Below, one piece after another: positions 1-11,557 of a DNA stretch of 64,000 nt; within the stretch, counting starts at the first letter, position 1; every line of letters begins with the position of its first letter. The stretch is from positions 1 through 64,000 of the forward strand of contig JAECUM010096240.1 in NCBI GenBank assembly GCA_016617855.1. The letters are read 5' to 3'. The notes beneath the pieces were generated by a model that was given only the letters and a program-made list of their open reading frames with translations, was not told where the DNA came from and did no database searches. The DNA is from Megalonaias nervosa. Its lineage: Eukaryota; Mollusca; Bivalvia; Unionida; Unionidae. A program made the position numbers and the translations under genes.

Positions 1-322
1 GACCGCTCCGGTGACCTAGTGGTTAGGGCGTCCACCTTGGATATGGGCGGCTGCGGGTTCGAACCCAGCCGAGTCATACCAAAAACTAATAAAAATGGTA
101 CTAACAGCTGCCTCGCTAGGCGCTCAGCATTAAGAGGTTAGTGATAGGACTGGTCAGCTTGGTGTCAGGATAATGTGGGAAATGATGCTACATGTCTGCG
201 GCATGATGCCCCAGTGCTAGACATCACTATAAACTACCACACTGCAGTCAATGTAGCGATATGACTGCAAAAATTGTTATAGCTACGTAAAATCCAAATC
301 ACACACACACACACACACACCA
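1..322 (+). mobile_element. tRNA-derived SINE, family A, copy 1
   Basis: A tRNA-like head carries a box-A-like stretch (cctagtggttagggcgtcc) and a box-B-like GGTTCGAACCC near position 56. It is followed by a conserved body and a (CA)n tail at about 300-320. The same head, body and tail recur at 2864-3221 on the other strand and at 30995-31317, which defines the family. The copy begins at or before base 1. Such elements are transcribed by RNA polymerase III and move with LINE-encoded enzymes; this copy encodes nothing. Confidence 0.88.
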
Positions 323-1400
323 TCGGATGAGGTGCAATCTGTATTTTAGATGCACATGTATCAAACAAGACTGCAATTGTGAGATAATTAGGAGTCCGAA
401 GCCAAGCAACTAGCATTATCCTGTCTAAAAGCGACTAACCAATTTTTCGACCACTTTAAACGTGTTAATCAGGTGTCAATCTTTTTTCAAGTATCACGCA
501 GCTACTTACAATTTTACCTTTTTAAAATAATTAGGCCAACCCTTTGCTATCTTCCAAAATGTTATGAAAATACATAAGACACATGCCAGAGTTTTATTTC
601 CATAAATTGTTTTAAAAAGCAATGGGACAACGTTTTCTTATATTTTGAAGGCCACTGGCCTAACGATATTTGCACAATATTTTGAGGCCACTGGCCATTC
701 CTGGTGATTTGTACCAACTCTAGTATTGAAGTCTATAAGGAGGATGAACTTTCCTGCCTTCAGCATTTTTGCAACAAGAGACTCCAGGTCTTCATAAAAT
801 TTGTCCTTGATCTCATCTAAGTTTGTCGTGGTGGTTGGAATGAATTTTTAAAACGAAAAGTCTGATCGAAATGAACACGAAACAAGTTATAGAAATAAAG
901 AGGCATTTACGTTACAAGGTTTGTAGCTGTTTAAGATATTTTAACTTAAACTTCATGGTAAATTGAATTTAGCTTGAAGGTAACTTTAAAATAACTTCAA
1001 TAGTTTTCTAGACAAAAAATATGAATGGAAGGAAGCAAACAAGTTCTTTAAAGAACAGCTGAAGACAGGTTACAGGTTATTAAATCACCAGACAACTTAA
1101 CTTCATGAAAGATAAATAAAAAGCCACGGTGAGTCGAGCATGTTAAACAAATTGGAAAACTTTCACAAGAACTTAAAAAGCCAAAGCAGAAAAACAAAAT
1201 CAGTGTGGCCTGTGAAAGAACGGGTGTCTTCACTAAGACTGCACTCGTCAGGGCTCTTACTCACGGACTCATATGGAGACTACCATATGTATTACTTGAT
1301 AGGTAGTGTTTTGCTGTTATAGGATTATGTGCTAAATATTTCTAAAGAGCGTCTAAAATCAGTCAGTGAGGGGAACTACTAATATATCAGTCAAAGAGTC
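323..1400. other. Unannotated AT-rich sequence
   Basis: No exon with convincing splice sites and no recognisable repeat was found. The short ORFs on both strands look like chance. A short imperfect direct repeat (ggccactggcc) lies near 650-690. Confidence 0.4.
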
Positions 1401-1918
1401 AAAAAATAAACCCATTAACTTAAAAAGTTAAATATATTTGGATAACATAACTGTGTACTGATAGCGGAAACAGGAGTAAATTTATTAAAAGTAATATTAT
1501 TAGCTGGGCAAACTAAACGAAGAAAAGAATTAACACTATTTACCAATGCCACATTAAACGTATCGCTTACAGTAAGTTGCATTATGCTATTGAAGAGGAT
1601 ATCTAATTTTAAAATAGATTCCACATGTAAAATGGGAATGGAAGAAATACTAAAATTGGTTATGCCAGTTTCTTTGAGTCAGTTTATGGCACAGTCTATT
1701 CTACCAGACAAAAATTAGGCAACGAGCTTGATAAATCCTAATAGTAGATACACTACTTACAGGCCATGGAATTAATTAAGGTTTACACAGAGTAATGATG
1801 TAAAAATAAAAATCAGTTAAATAAAGAGATAGAGCATTATAGAAGTGCCAGAAGAAAGCATAAAACAGCATATAAATTAATTTTGTACGGGTTATTATTA
1901 CAATAGTTTTGGAGTAAT

Positions 1919-2190
1919 GGATGTTACGGCTGTTAGTATAGGAGTTGTGGGGATTACGGGATATATCAGTCCTTTAGCTTTTACAGGGTTTGGTGCAGTT
2001 TAATTAAAAGTTTATTGCAAAAGCTATAAAAGATAAACAATAAAGTTTTAAAAGACGACAAGACTTGAAACTATTGATGAAATGATTAGTAAAGCATCTC
2101 ATTTTAAACTAAGTCATGATGAATCTGATATGATAGTGAGCACAACAAATCACTGGGTCTTACAAATGCAAAGCATTCTCAGTACTTAAA
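1919..2190 (+). pseudogene. Decayed coding-like block, glycine-rich hydrophobic segment plus helical tail
   Basis: Two stretches read like protein remains. At 1919-2002 there is a glycine-rich hydrophobic segment (VSIGVVGITGYISPLAFTG), ending in a stop. At about 2054-2190 there is a polar helical segment containing LETIDEMISKA and LSHDESDMIVS, also ending in a stop. A hydrophobic glycine-rich stretch followed by an 'ISKA...DEE/DES' helix resembles a multicopy protein I recall from invertebrate repeats, possibly linked to Polinton/Maverick-like elements. That link rests on memory only. There is no intact ORF, and stops and frameshifts separate the parts. The source element is not identified. 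Confidence 0.35.
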
Positions 2191-2199
2191 TGTAAGCCT

Positions 2200-2855
2200 A
2201 TACAGAGAATTTCGCTGACCATTCGGTTAACCGTAGTTGCATAAAAGTGGAAGGAAAATCTCAGAAAGGAATATAATTTTCAACTCGGCTTCGTAACAGA
2301 TATGGTAAAATATATATTTCGTTACAGAGAATATATTTTGTAGTTGGTTATTACAGTAGTTAAAATGATGAGGAAAACTATATTCTACAATATAACTAAT
2401 AAAAATGAAACCAGCTCACATTATTTCATAAACAAAAACTTTCGGAATTTGTGCTAGAATTGATAGTCAGACCTATGTCACATAACGCCATCTTATCGGA
2501 TAGAATATAGCCTGTTTCAAGTTCGATATTATTTAAGCTTAACAGACAAACTGAATTCATTTATGTGTTGTATGCGTTACATGGTAAGTAACGTTCGAGT
2601 TTTAAAATCCAGTGCCATTATTCTTGTGGGAGACAGTCATATACTGATACAATAATAATCTCGTACAATTGTTTTTATGAAAGACTTTGATACGTAGCAA
2701 AATGAACTCATGTGCGTAAAATATATCGCTGCATTCAAACTAGAACATGTTTCGTGTATGACTCAGTTCAGTCGTTATAATTTTACCTGTTACGGGAGTC
2801 GTCAAACACTGGAGTTTGTGTAACCCGGCTATATAGGTCAATTGTGACGTTGGTT
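2200..2855. other. Unannotated AT-rich sequence
   Basis: I see no gene, repeat family or strong signal here. A (GT)n run begins just after it and belongs to the following SINE. Confidence 0.35.
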
Positions 2856-2861
2856 TGAAGG

Positions 2862-2863
<2 letters not shown>

Positions 2864-2900
<37 letters not shown>

Positions 2901-3221
2901 TTGTGTGTGTGTGATTTGGATTTTTAACGTAGCTTTAACAATTTTTCAGTCATATCGTTATGATCTCTGCAGTGTGGCAGTTTATAGTGATGTCTAGCAC
3001 TGGAACACAATGCCGCAGACATGAAGCATGATGTCCCACCCCGTCACATTATCCTGACACCAGACCGACCAGTCCTAACAACAACCTCTTAATGCTGAGC
3101 GCCTAGCGAGGCAGCTGTTAGTACCATTTTTATGTCTTTGGTATGACTCGACCGTGGTTCGAACCCGCGACTTCCCGCATCCGAGGCGGACGCTCTAACC
3201 ACTTAAACACCGGATCGGTCG
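2864..3221 (-). mobile_element. tRNA-derived SINE, family A, copy 2, with target-site duplication
   Basis: This is the reverse complement of the family seen at position 1. The head lies at 3130-3220 (box B complement GGTTCGAACCC near 3155-3165), the body is in the middle, and the (GT)n/(CA)n tail is at 2864-2912. It is flanked by an exact 8-bp duplication, tgaaggac, at 2856-2863 and 3222-3229. That fixes both ends of the insertion and shows the microsatellite is the element's own tail. Confidence 0.9.
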
Positions 3222-3234
3222 TGAAGGACGGTAT

Positions 3235-3333
3235 TGTAGTAGTAGTAGTAGTAGTAGCAGCAGCAGCAGTAGTAGTAATAATAATAGTTGTAGTAGTAGC
3301 AGTAATAATAATAATAATAATAATAATAATAGG
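3235..3333. repeat. Trinucleotide microsatellite (AGT/AGC/AAT)n
   Basis: A run of AGT and AGC triplets passes into AAT triplets directly before a SINE B head. Homopolymer-like valine or isoleucine ORFs over it are artefacts. Confidence 0.9.
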
Positions 3334-3575
3334 GGCCCCGAGTGGCCGACTGGTCTAAAGCGCTTTCCGTTACGGATCACTGCCATCTCACCTCTGTCTG
3401 CGTGGGTTCGAGTCTAGGATTCGGCGAATGTGGATATGTGAGAAAGCTTGCCAGTAGCTTCTCGTGGGTCGGTGGTTCTTTCCGGGGATTTCCCGGTTTC
3501 TTCCTCCACCATTAATACTGGCCGCCATGTATAGCCTATCGTGTGCTGAAAAATGGCGTTAAGCCCCACAACAAC

Positions 3576-3590
<15 letters not shown>
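3332..3590 (+). mobile_element. tRNA-derived SINE, family B, copy 1
   Basis: The head (ccgagtggccgactggtctaaagcg, with the box B-like gtgggttcgagtc) is followed by a body with gaatgtggatatgtgagaaag. The 3' end reads tgctgaaaaatggcgttaa before an A-rich/AAT tail. Near-identical copies at 40683-40934 and 40950-41202, and fragments at 22254-22372 and 41232-41327, define the family. The position and spacing of the boxes suggest a class-II-type tRNA ancestor; that is inference. Confidence 0.85.
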
Positions 3591-3606
<16 letters not shown>

Positions 3607-3899
3607 GCAATACATAATAATAATAATAATAATAATAATAATGTGGACTTAGTACAGCGCCTAATCTTTAGAAGCTCTAAATGCTTTACAATATAAAATA
3701 TTAGATAACACATAAAAATATGTACAGATGACAAGATAGCTACAACAAACACCATGAATTTACAAAAACAAAACATGCTGACAATAATTAAAGAAATAAT
3801 CATTATTAAGTCTTTCAGTCTGTTCTTGTAGTCAAAAAAGGTGAGTTTTAAGAGCACTCTTGACTGAGCTCAGACTGTCCTTTTGTCTTAGATCAATAG

Positions 3900-5827
3900 T
3901 GCTACGTATTGCCCCACTTTCTTGGGGGTGGGTGTAGTGGAATTTTGGTTATCGTTATCTAGAGGGTGATCGCCTTCGGTGTTATTGCCCGGATCGAGTA
4001 AATATCAATATAAAGTGTGAAACTTATAGGTGGAATAGAGATCTGAGCAGATATATAAAACAGAATGACACGAGCCCCCGTACATGAAAATAACAATTTT
4101 TAATCAATTATACAAACAACCGTGACAATGCATTACATTAGGAAGATACACTTCTTTTTGAAATAAATCATTCACCGAATTTCAAACACAAATATACTTA
4201 TATAGATAGCCGATCTGCTTTAAATGATAGAATTAGTTCATCATAGAATCGAGTGAACAATCGAAGTCATTACCTTGTACAACTTTATAACCTGATCATT
4301 TCCGGTTCAATCCAAATTCACTGTGACTGTTCTCCAACTTTTCTGTGACTGTTCGTCTTGGTCCTTTCCACTTTTCCCTTCTCCAAACTCCCTATTGTCT
4401 CGCCTCTTTCGGCCCTTGAACTTTGTTTGGGTAGGTGGATATGTAAGAATGTGATACGTAAATACTTCTATAGGTAGGTACGTGGATACGTCCCGTGGAG
4501 CTATTTCCCCTTCCAAAAATAAATAAAGAAGCAACCCAAATCTTCTGTCAGATATCCTACTTGGAATAGATCATTACTCCCCCTCTCGTTATGTCAGATA
4601 TAGTTCAATCAGAATTCAAACAGATACCAAAGGCTATCTGGTCAAGCTACACATGGCAGACCATAAACAAACCTAGTTTCATAAGGTTAATGTACTTTCT
4701 AACGGCTATTTCAACACTGACTCACATTATCAACCCCCCCCCCCCCGAGAGACACCAGTTCCGGTCTCGTCTCAATTACACAAATGAATGAATGAAATTC
4801 ATTACATGGCTTAACTACGTTATTTCTAGCGAAAACACACATTCAAGTCTCTAGCGTATATGAAATCTCACTTCATGGTTTAACAACGTTAATTTCAGTC
4901 AATAAGCACTCAAATCTTTATCATACGTGAAATCATCTAAGGTCGGTGAATTCACACGGATTCTCTTAACTCATATCAACTAAAGTAAGGCATGAAATTC
5001 TCAGAGATATATTTTCCTATAACAATCAAGACAACACATTCAAACAATTCGTCAAACTTATATAAAGAATATCATTGTACGGATTCAGATAGATGAACTC
5101 ACACAGTTGTATTCATATCAAGAAAATTGATCTACGAATTTAAACAAATAAATTCATGCAAATATAAGCATATAAATCAAGCAAATTGTTATATTGATAT
5201 CAACGAATTACATGAGACTGGCGCAAAATACCTTGTGCTTTGAAGCTTCGCTCGCTTCTACCGCCAAACTCGTGTCCGTCGACTTTCCAGACATCCAATC
5301 CCTTGGATAATTATTTACGAGTGAATTTCTTCTAAATTCAAAGACATCCGATCCCTTGGAAAATTATTTACGAGTGAATTTCTTCCAAATTCAAACTCGG
5401 AGTCTCCTACCTTTGTTTTCCTCTTGCAAAAAAGCGTAGACTGACTAAAAATTTTCAATGGGACATATTAAAACCAAGAAATTCTCTTGTGGGAATCACG
5501 CCCCTTATTTAGCGTAACCAATCCGAATTAAATATCTTTCCCGCCTTTTCTGCTAGGCGCCAAATTTTTAGTCTGCGTGACCTCTAAATTCCCAAATAAC
5601 TAATTCTGGAAAAATCTCAAATCTGACAATTCCCATACAAGATCAATCTGTCTGACGGTTAAATAAACGAATGTTTAATTAAGAATCGTTTCTCTCCTGA
5701 CACAGCCATTACAAATCCGTGCATTATGGTGATTTAAACACGCGCCGGTCCCCATAAATCTAATTAATCGCTCACCTGCCCAAATTAATGTGCTCTTCAT
5801 AGATCGACAGAAATTTGCACCCTTCCA
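3900..5827 (-). mobile_element. Solo LTR, family A (gypsy type), with 5-bp target-site duplication
   Basis: The 1928-bp block starts TGCTACGTATTGCCCCAC and ends CACCCTTCCA. It is flanked on both sides by AATAG (3895-3899 and 5828-5832). It matches, end to end and in the same orientation, the 1.9-kb LTR of the gypsy-type element at 34890-36793. No internal region is present, so it is the product of LTR-LTR recombination. It interrupts a LINE, so it inserted later. Small ORFs inside (for example 5675-6004 -) are not genes. The strand follows the coding strand of the full element. Confidence 0.92.
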
Positions 5828-6200
5828 AATAGGCAATTCGTTACAAGTAGCTGGGTCGTGGTAGGCAAAAGAATGTTGTTCCTTTGATTTCATTTTAACA
5901 GTGGGAACAATGAAAATATGAGTGGAGTAAGTTTCTAGATGGTTGTACACATGGGTGAGGTCAGATAGGTGTATTGACTGGAGCCAGTCAACTAAATGCA
6001 GCATAGTGAACAGATCTGCATTTGATTCTTGATCTAATGGTTTTGCCAGTGACGGTTACAGAGCAGGGTGAGGTGTGCTCAGTTCATCGTACTTTAAGGA
6101 TGATCCGAGCAGCTGTGCTTTGAATTTTTTGAAGTTTCTTTAGCATATATGGAGACGAACCAGATCGAGTGAACTACAAATAGACCAGTCTTGAAAGTAC

Positions 6201-6830
6201 TCAGGAGCACACAAGTGTTTTTGTGGCATCAACCGAAAGAAAATTGCGAATGGAGCTGATTCGTTTCAGTTCCATATATGCAGCCTTGCACATGTTCATG
6301 ACATGTTGGTATAATGAGAGAGAAAACTGTCGAGTGTGATACCTAGGTTTAGTACCGACTGTAAATTTAATGTTGGTATTGCTGATACTTATTGTTTGAG
6401 TGTAAAGATGTGATTGAGAAAGTCTTTGTGTGGTGATCAGGATGCACCTCTCTATGGTTTGGATGGTACCTTCAACTTCAGCTGGGCAGCTATATTTGTA
6501 TATTTGAGTGTCATTAGCGTACAATTGGTGAGACACCGGATGCCGATTTATGACACTTGAGGGCGACTGAGTGTACAGAATGAAGAGTACGGGGCCAAGT
6601 ATAGAGACTTCTGGAACACCAGTACATAGATCAACTGGACTTGAATGTTTTCCCTTTACGGACATAATTTGTGTCATGTTGACTAAATAAGATATGAGCC
6701 ATAGTAAGGCTGTATCGTGAATACCAAATACACGCTGGAGACGGTGAACTAATATATCATGGTCTATTGTGTTAAATACCGCAGACAAGCCAAAAAGGGT
6801 GAGGACTAGTTTTTCCATTATCCAATGCAA
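6201..6830 (-). pseudogene. LINE reverse transcriptase fragment (copy 1)
   Basis: The 209-codon frame holds reverse-transcriptase blocks of the CR1/L2 type. These are block A near the N-terminus (NTIDHDILVHRL), block B GVPEVSILGPVLF in place of the usual GVPQGSVLGP, and the catalytic block as YANDTQIY where YADD is expected. A downstream segment gives SVDATKTLVCS. Changes at the B block and catalytic block indicate the copy is dead. The frame is joined by small indels relative to copy 2. It belongs to the LINE above. Confidence 0.88.
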
Positions 6831-6844
6831 AGAGGAGGTCGAAC

Positions 6845-7085
6845 GGCAGTGTGAGAGGCCATATGTTCTGGACCAGAGGGTCTGCGGAATAAGGAGGCTC
6901 TCGACTGATCCTTATGTAGGCTGGGAGGAGCGGGCTACCCGAAGTCGTCCCTTCACCATTTCGCGGAAGCGGTGGAAGCAGAAATATCTCGTATTCGTCG
7001 ACTTGATATAAAGAGATAAATACCATCTGTTATTCTATTTTTAGCCTAAATTTCAATATTTATATATCTGTGAAAATAAATCAAA
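6845..7085. other. GC-richer segment of unknown origin
   Basis: Beyond the point where LINE similarity ends, about 165 bp (6845-7012) are clearly richer in CG than the surroundings and open in both strands (frames 6769-7011 + and 6772-7026 -). No family is recognised. It may be a fragment of another element or a filler at a deletion junction. Confidence 0.3.
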
Positions 7086-7089
7086 GTCA

Positions 7090-7370
7090 TTCTCACCACA
7101 TGTGTGAAAATCAATCATACATCCATTATGTCGATGAACTATGCATTATTCATATTTATTCATAATTCAGCACATCAATCATACCTGGCGAGAGACCCAT
7201 ATATCAGTCATATTTGTCGATTATTCAGTACAATGATATCATTTCATAGGCCCATACATCAATCATGCTTGTCGATAATACCATAAATTGATCATATTTG
7301 CTGATAAATTCCATACAGTGGTCATATTTTTGGATAGATACATGTATCAGTCGTATTTATTGAAATTCTT
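7090..7370. repeat. Degenerate tandem repeat, about 45-50 bp units
   Basis: A motif like catacatcaatcatacttgtcgat recurs five to six times with substitutions and small indels. Examples lie near 7107, 7164, 7200, 7258, 7295 and 7330. The ORF-like stretches here are by-products of the repeat. Confidence 0.6.
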
Positions 7371-7740
7371 TATTTCATCGTATCCATTTAGGAACAATAT
7401 CATTATTTTATATTTGTTGTTGAATTTTGATTGCGCGAGTCGGGTGTCAGATTCATTCATTATTTATTTGTATTATAAATAAGCATCTAATTCATGTAAC
7501 TGTATTAAGTATTTTCGCTAGATCCAATCCCGCCCGGTTTCATCCTGGTGCCTATATAACGAACTACAAATTCAAATTATTATGATGTAATAGTTAGAGA
7601 GCTATAAATACATCTATGGAATAAGATACAGGTTGTGGATGTTTAATCTTAAAAAGAGATTTTCCTTGATCAAAAAGCATTGCAAATAATGATTGAATCA
7701 GCTCTTTCTCTTCTCTTTTAGAGTGTCTGTTATAGCATAT
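7371..7740. other. Unannotated AT-rich sequence
   Basis: Nothing recognisable is seen between the degenerate repeat and the coding-like block. Confidence 0.35.
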
Positions 7741-8660
7741 GATGTTAACAGCCTATATAAACAAAGAGGCACTATGAACAGATTAAATATAAGTATTAAA
7801 GATGAAGACACAAAAATAATAGATTTGAATGATGTGCGAATTACATGTCTTTAGAATATCTCAAGCAAATTAACTGGTGTCAATTATATGACAAAATATA
7901 ATTAAAAGGGCTCATGAAGAAAGAGATGGAAGCCCTGAAGAATTAATTCAATCTTTAAACAATGACTTACACTTGAACAACATTCGTATAATAAATCCAG
8001 CAGATCTGATAGACAAATTTTATGCAGTTAATTAAGGTTTTGTATAAAACGCGATGACCCAAATACGTAAGACTTTTAAGGATACAAAAATAATAGAGAA
8101 AAAAAGTTAGTTTATAAATTAACAACTGTCGATCAAGGTATCACAGAAAATCTATTAAACTCTCACAGTTGATGACAAAATAAAAAGATTTCTGATGCTT
8201 AAGATTTATATGCTGAGAGATAAATTGCTCTGTGAATTACAAGTTTTACAAACTGATAGAAACAAATCAAACAAAAGATATGTAGAAAACAAACTGCAAT
8301 TATTACAACCAACTGAAATATCAGCCATAGGAAATGAGATTGATGAAATAAAGAAGCCCATTGAAAATTATAATACATTGCATTCACAACAATTAATCGA
8401 TAAGAAAAAAGATAATGGTGAAGATATTGAAACATTAGTTCATTCTTGTGCATAAAAGTAGAAAGATATACTGACAGCTGTCAGTAACAGATTTTCACTA
8501 TTGTAAAGGAAGAATGACTGAAGATGTCAATTAAAACACAGAAATCTTGGAAAATAAAGTTAATGTGGATGAAAGTACCATTAAATTACTTAAAATTAAG
8601 GAAAAAAAATGTAACAGGTGTTTAGAAGCAATAACTAAATTGAAGATAGAATACACAGAA
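7741..8660 (+). pseudogene. AT-rich, decayed coding-like block with coiled-coil character
   Basis: Several successive + strand pieces have protein-like composition. About 7741-7855 contains MNRLNISIKDEDTKIIDLND, and about 7905-8035 contains ERDGSPEELIQSLNND and a following DLIDKFYAVN. An 86-codon open frame lies at 8195-8455 (MLKIYMLRDKLLCELQVL... to LVHSCA), rich in K, E, N, L and I in a heptad-like, probably coiled-coil pattern. Stops and shifts separate them. The composition is far more AT-rich and lysine-rich than a typical host exon, suggesting an old viral or large-transposon segment. No family can be named. The 59-bp satellite begins just after it, and similar AT-rich remains continue after the satellite (11558-12260). 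Confidence 0.4.
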
Positions 8661-8671
8661 AATAAGTATTA

Positions 8672-9046
8672 GTGAATGTATGATTAGATCTGTGAGAACA
8701 ATCTGCAGTTAGTCTATTTCAGGGTTATTAATGAATGCATGATTAGATCTATGAGAACAATCTACAATTAGTCTATTTCAGGGTTATTAGTGAATGTATG
8801 ATTAGATCCAATAGAACAATCTACAGTTAGTCTATTTCATGGTTATTAGTGAATGTATGATTAGATCTATGAGAACAATCAACAATTAGTCTATTTCAGG
8901 GTTATTAGTGAATGTATGATTAGATTTATGAGAACAATCTACAATTAGTCTATTTCAGGGTTTTTTAGTGTGAATATATGACTAGATCTATGAGAACAAT
9001 CTACAATTAGTCTATTTCAGGGTTATTAGTGAATGTATCATTAGAT
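8672..9046. repeat. 59-bp satellite, left arm
   Basis: Units contain gaatgtatgattagatctat, gagaacaatctacaattag and tctatttcagggttattagt. The text shifts by one base per 60-base line, so the period is 59 bp. About six units lie here before LINE copy 2 interrupts the array. It carries no ORF. Confidence 0.95.
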
Positions 9047-10688
9047 AATAATAATAATAATAATGAGGGCTTTGTATAGCGCCTAATCTTTAGAAGCTCT
9101 AAGCGCTTTACAACATTTGACAACACTTAAAAAACATAAATAATGATATGATTACAAAAATAAAAACAAACACCACGAAATTAGAAACAGAAAACACGCT
9201 GTAAATATTTAAGGTAAGGATACATTTTAGGTCTTTAAGTCTGTTCTTGCAGTTGAAATAGGTGAGTTTTAAGAGCGCTCTTGAATGAGATCACTGTGTC
9301 TTTGTGTCTAAGTGCAGTGGGCAATTTGTTCCACGTTGCTGGGCCCTGGTATGCAAAAGAGTGTTGTCCATATGATTTCATTTTCATAGTGGGAATAATG
9401 AGAATACGAGTGTCAGAAGAGGAGCGTTAAGTATCTTGCAGGTGTGTACACATGGGTGAGGTCAGATAGGTATGTTGGACTGGAGCTCGTCAGTGAAACG
9501 TAGCACAGAGAACAAATTTTGTGTTTGATTCTGGATCGTATGGATAGCCAGTGTAGGATACAGAGCAGGGGAGAGGCGTGCTCTGATCGTGGTACTCTAA
9601 GGATGATCCGAGAAGCTGTGTTTTGAACTTTTTGAAGTTTCTGGAGTAGATATTGAGACGAACCAGACAGAATTGAGTTACAATAGTCCAGTCTTGAAAG
9701 TACTAAGGAACACACAAGTGTTTTAGTGGCATCAACTGAAAGATACTTGCTAATGGAGCTGATGCGTCTCAGCTCAAGATATGCAGCCTTGCATATGTTC
9801 ATGACATGTTGGTGCAATGAGAGAGTACTGTCAAGAGTAACACCGAGGTTTCGCACCGACTGTGAATTTAATGTTGGTGTTGCTGATATTTATTGTCTGA
9901 GGTAAAAGATGTGAATGAGAAAGTCTTTGTGTTGTAATCAGGATGGTTTCAGTTTTATCATCATTCATCTGCAGCTTGTTACATGTCATCCATGATTTCA
10001 CATCGGAAATGCACCTCTACGCCTTGGATGGTAGCTTCAACTTCAGTTGGATGGCTAGATTTGTATATATGGGTGTCATCAACATACAATTGGTGAGACA
10101 CTGGATGATGATCTATGACACTTGAGAGTGGGTGAGTGTATAGAATGAAGAGAACAGGTCCAAGAACAGACCCCTGTGGAACACCACAGCATAGAACAAC
10201 TGGGCTGGAGTGTTTTCCATTTGCAGACACAATTTGTGTTCTGTTGACCAAGTAGGACTTGAACCATAGTAACGCCGTATCATGAATGCCAATACATGCT
10301 GGAGACGGTGAAGTAATATATCGTGGTCTGTTGTGTCAAATGCTGCAGATAAGTCAAGGAGAGGGAGGACTGTAATCTTTCCGCTATCCAAAGCAGAGAG
10401 AAGGTCATTGACTACTTTCAGAAGAGTAGTTTCAGTACTGTGGCAAGGGCGATGTGCAAACTGTACATTGCTAAAAAGACTGTTTGAATTCAGATGAGAT
10501 ACAAGTTGGGATAGAACAACTTTTTCTAAGATTTTTGACATGAATGGGAGATTAGAAACTGGGCGGTAGTTCTTTAAATCATTATGTTCGAGTATTGGTT
10601 TCTTCAGCAGAGGCTTTACAATGGCAGTTTTGTAAAATGATGGGAATTCCCCAGATGAGAGAGAGGTATTAATAAAATCAGTTAGTGA
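9047..10688 (-). mobile_element. CR1/L2-like LINE, copy 2, inserted in the 59-bp satellite
   Basis: The (AAT)n run at the left is the (ATT)n 3' tail on the minus strand. Then come the 3' UTR, reverse-transcriptase coding sequence and a truncated 5' end at about 10688. The satellite resumes exactly there (agatctatgag), with a short agat repeated at both junctions that is compatible with a small target duplication. The element is 5'-truncated and frameshifted, as is usual for target-primed reverse transcription. Confidence 0.92.
9413..10680 (-). pseudogene. LINE reverse transcriptase (copy 2), frameshifted
   Basis: Reading the minus strand from about 10680 down, frames carry the classic order of blocks. 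First comes a NYRPVSNLPF-like segment near 10540-10570. Then ILEKVVLSQLVSHLNSN, STETTLLKVVND and block A LSAAFDTTDHDILLHRL (10113-10541) follow. Then come block B GVPQGSVLGPVLF and the catalytic block as YVDDTHIY (9979-10251). Last is the thumb/connection region with TLDSTLSLHQHV and SRLDYCNSILSG (9413-9856). Frameshifts fall near 10250-10115 and between 9979 and 9856. YVDD replaces the usual YADD. Jockey-superfamily LINEs (CR1/L2 group) carry this arrangement. The copy is inactive. Confidence 0.92.
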
Positions 10689-11557
10689 AGATCTATGAGA
10701 ACAATCTACAATTAGTCTATTTCATGGTTATTAATGAATGTATGATTAGATCTATGAGAACAATCTACAATTAGTCTATTTCATGGTAATTAGTGAATGT
10801 ATGATTAGATCCAATAAACAATCTACAATTAGTCTATTTCATGGTTATTAGTGAATGTATGATTAGATCTATGAGAACAATCTGCAATTAGTCTATTTCA
10901 GGGTTATTAGTGAATGTATGATTAGATCTATGAGAACAATCTACAGTTAGTCTATTTCAGGGTTATTAGTGAATGTATGATTAGATCTATGAGAACAATC
11001 TACAATTAGTCTATTTCAGGGTTATTAGTGAATGTATGATTAGATCTATGAGAACAATCAACAATTAGTCTATTTCAGGGTTATTAGTGAATGTATGATT
11101 AGATCTATGAGAACAATCTACAGTTAGTCTATTTCAGGGTTATTAGTGAATGTATGATTAGATCTATGAGAACAACCTACAATTAGTCTATTTCAGGGTT
11201 ATTAGTGAATGTATGATTAGATCTATAAGAACAATCAACAATTAGTCTATTTCATGGTTATTAGTGAATGTATGATTAGATCTATGAGAAAAATCTACAA
11301 TTAGTCTATTTTAGGGTTATTAGTGAATGTATGATTAGATCTATGAGAACAACATACAATTAGTCTATTTCAGGGTTATTAGTGAATGTATGATTAGATC
11401 TATAAGAACAATCTACAGTTAGTCTATTTCAGGGTTATTAGTGAATGTATGATTAGATCCAATAAACAATCTACAATTAGTCTATTTCAAGGTTATTAGT
11501 GAATGTATGATTAGATCTATGAGAACAATCTACAATTAGTCTATTTCAGGGTTAGAT
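10689..11557. repeat. 59-bp satellite, right arm
   Basis: This continues the array at 8672-9046 after the LINE, with about 14-15 units. Variants include 'ccaataaacaatc' units that lack a short internal piece and recur several units apart, suggesting multi-unit amplification. With the left arm the array has about 21 units. Confidence 0.95.

Larger units (their letters stand above)
3591..6843 (-). mobile_element. CR1/L2-like LINE, copy 1, 5'-truncated and split by a solo LTR
   Basis: The 3' end lies at 3591-3899 with an (AAT)n tail. The sequence resumes at 5833 and runs to about 6843. The two halves align in order with LINE copy 2 at 9047-10688: the 3' UTR tagcgcctaatctttagaag is shared, and the gcaattcgttacaa / gcaatttgttcca segment meets exactly at the LTR insertion point. 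It encodes part of a reverse transcriptase (6201-6830). The solo LTR at 3900-5827 sits between the halves. Similarity to copy 2 ends near 6843, so the 5' part is missing or replaced. Confidence 0.85.

Noticed and set aside
3414..3857. 147-codon minus-strand ORF
   Set aside because: It runs through SINE B, AAT microsatellite and the LINE 3' UTR.
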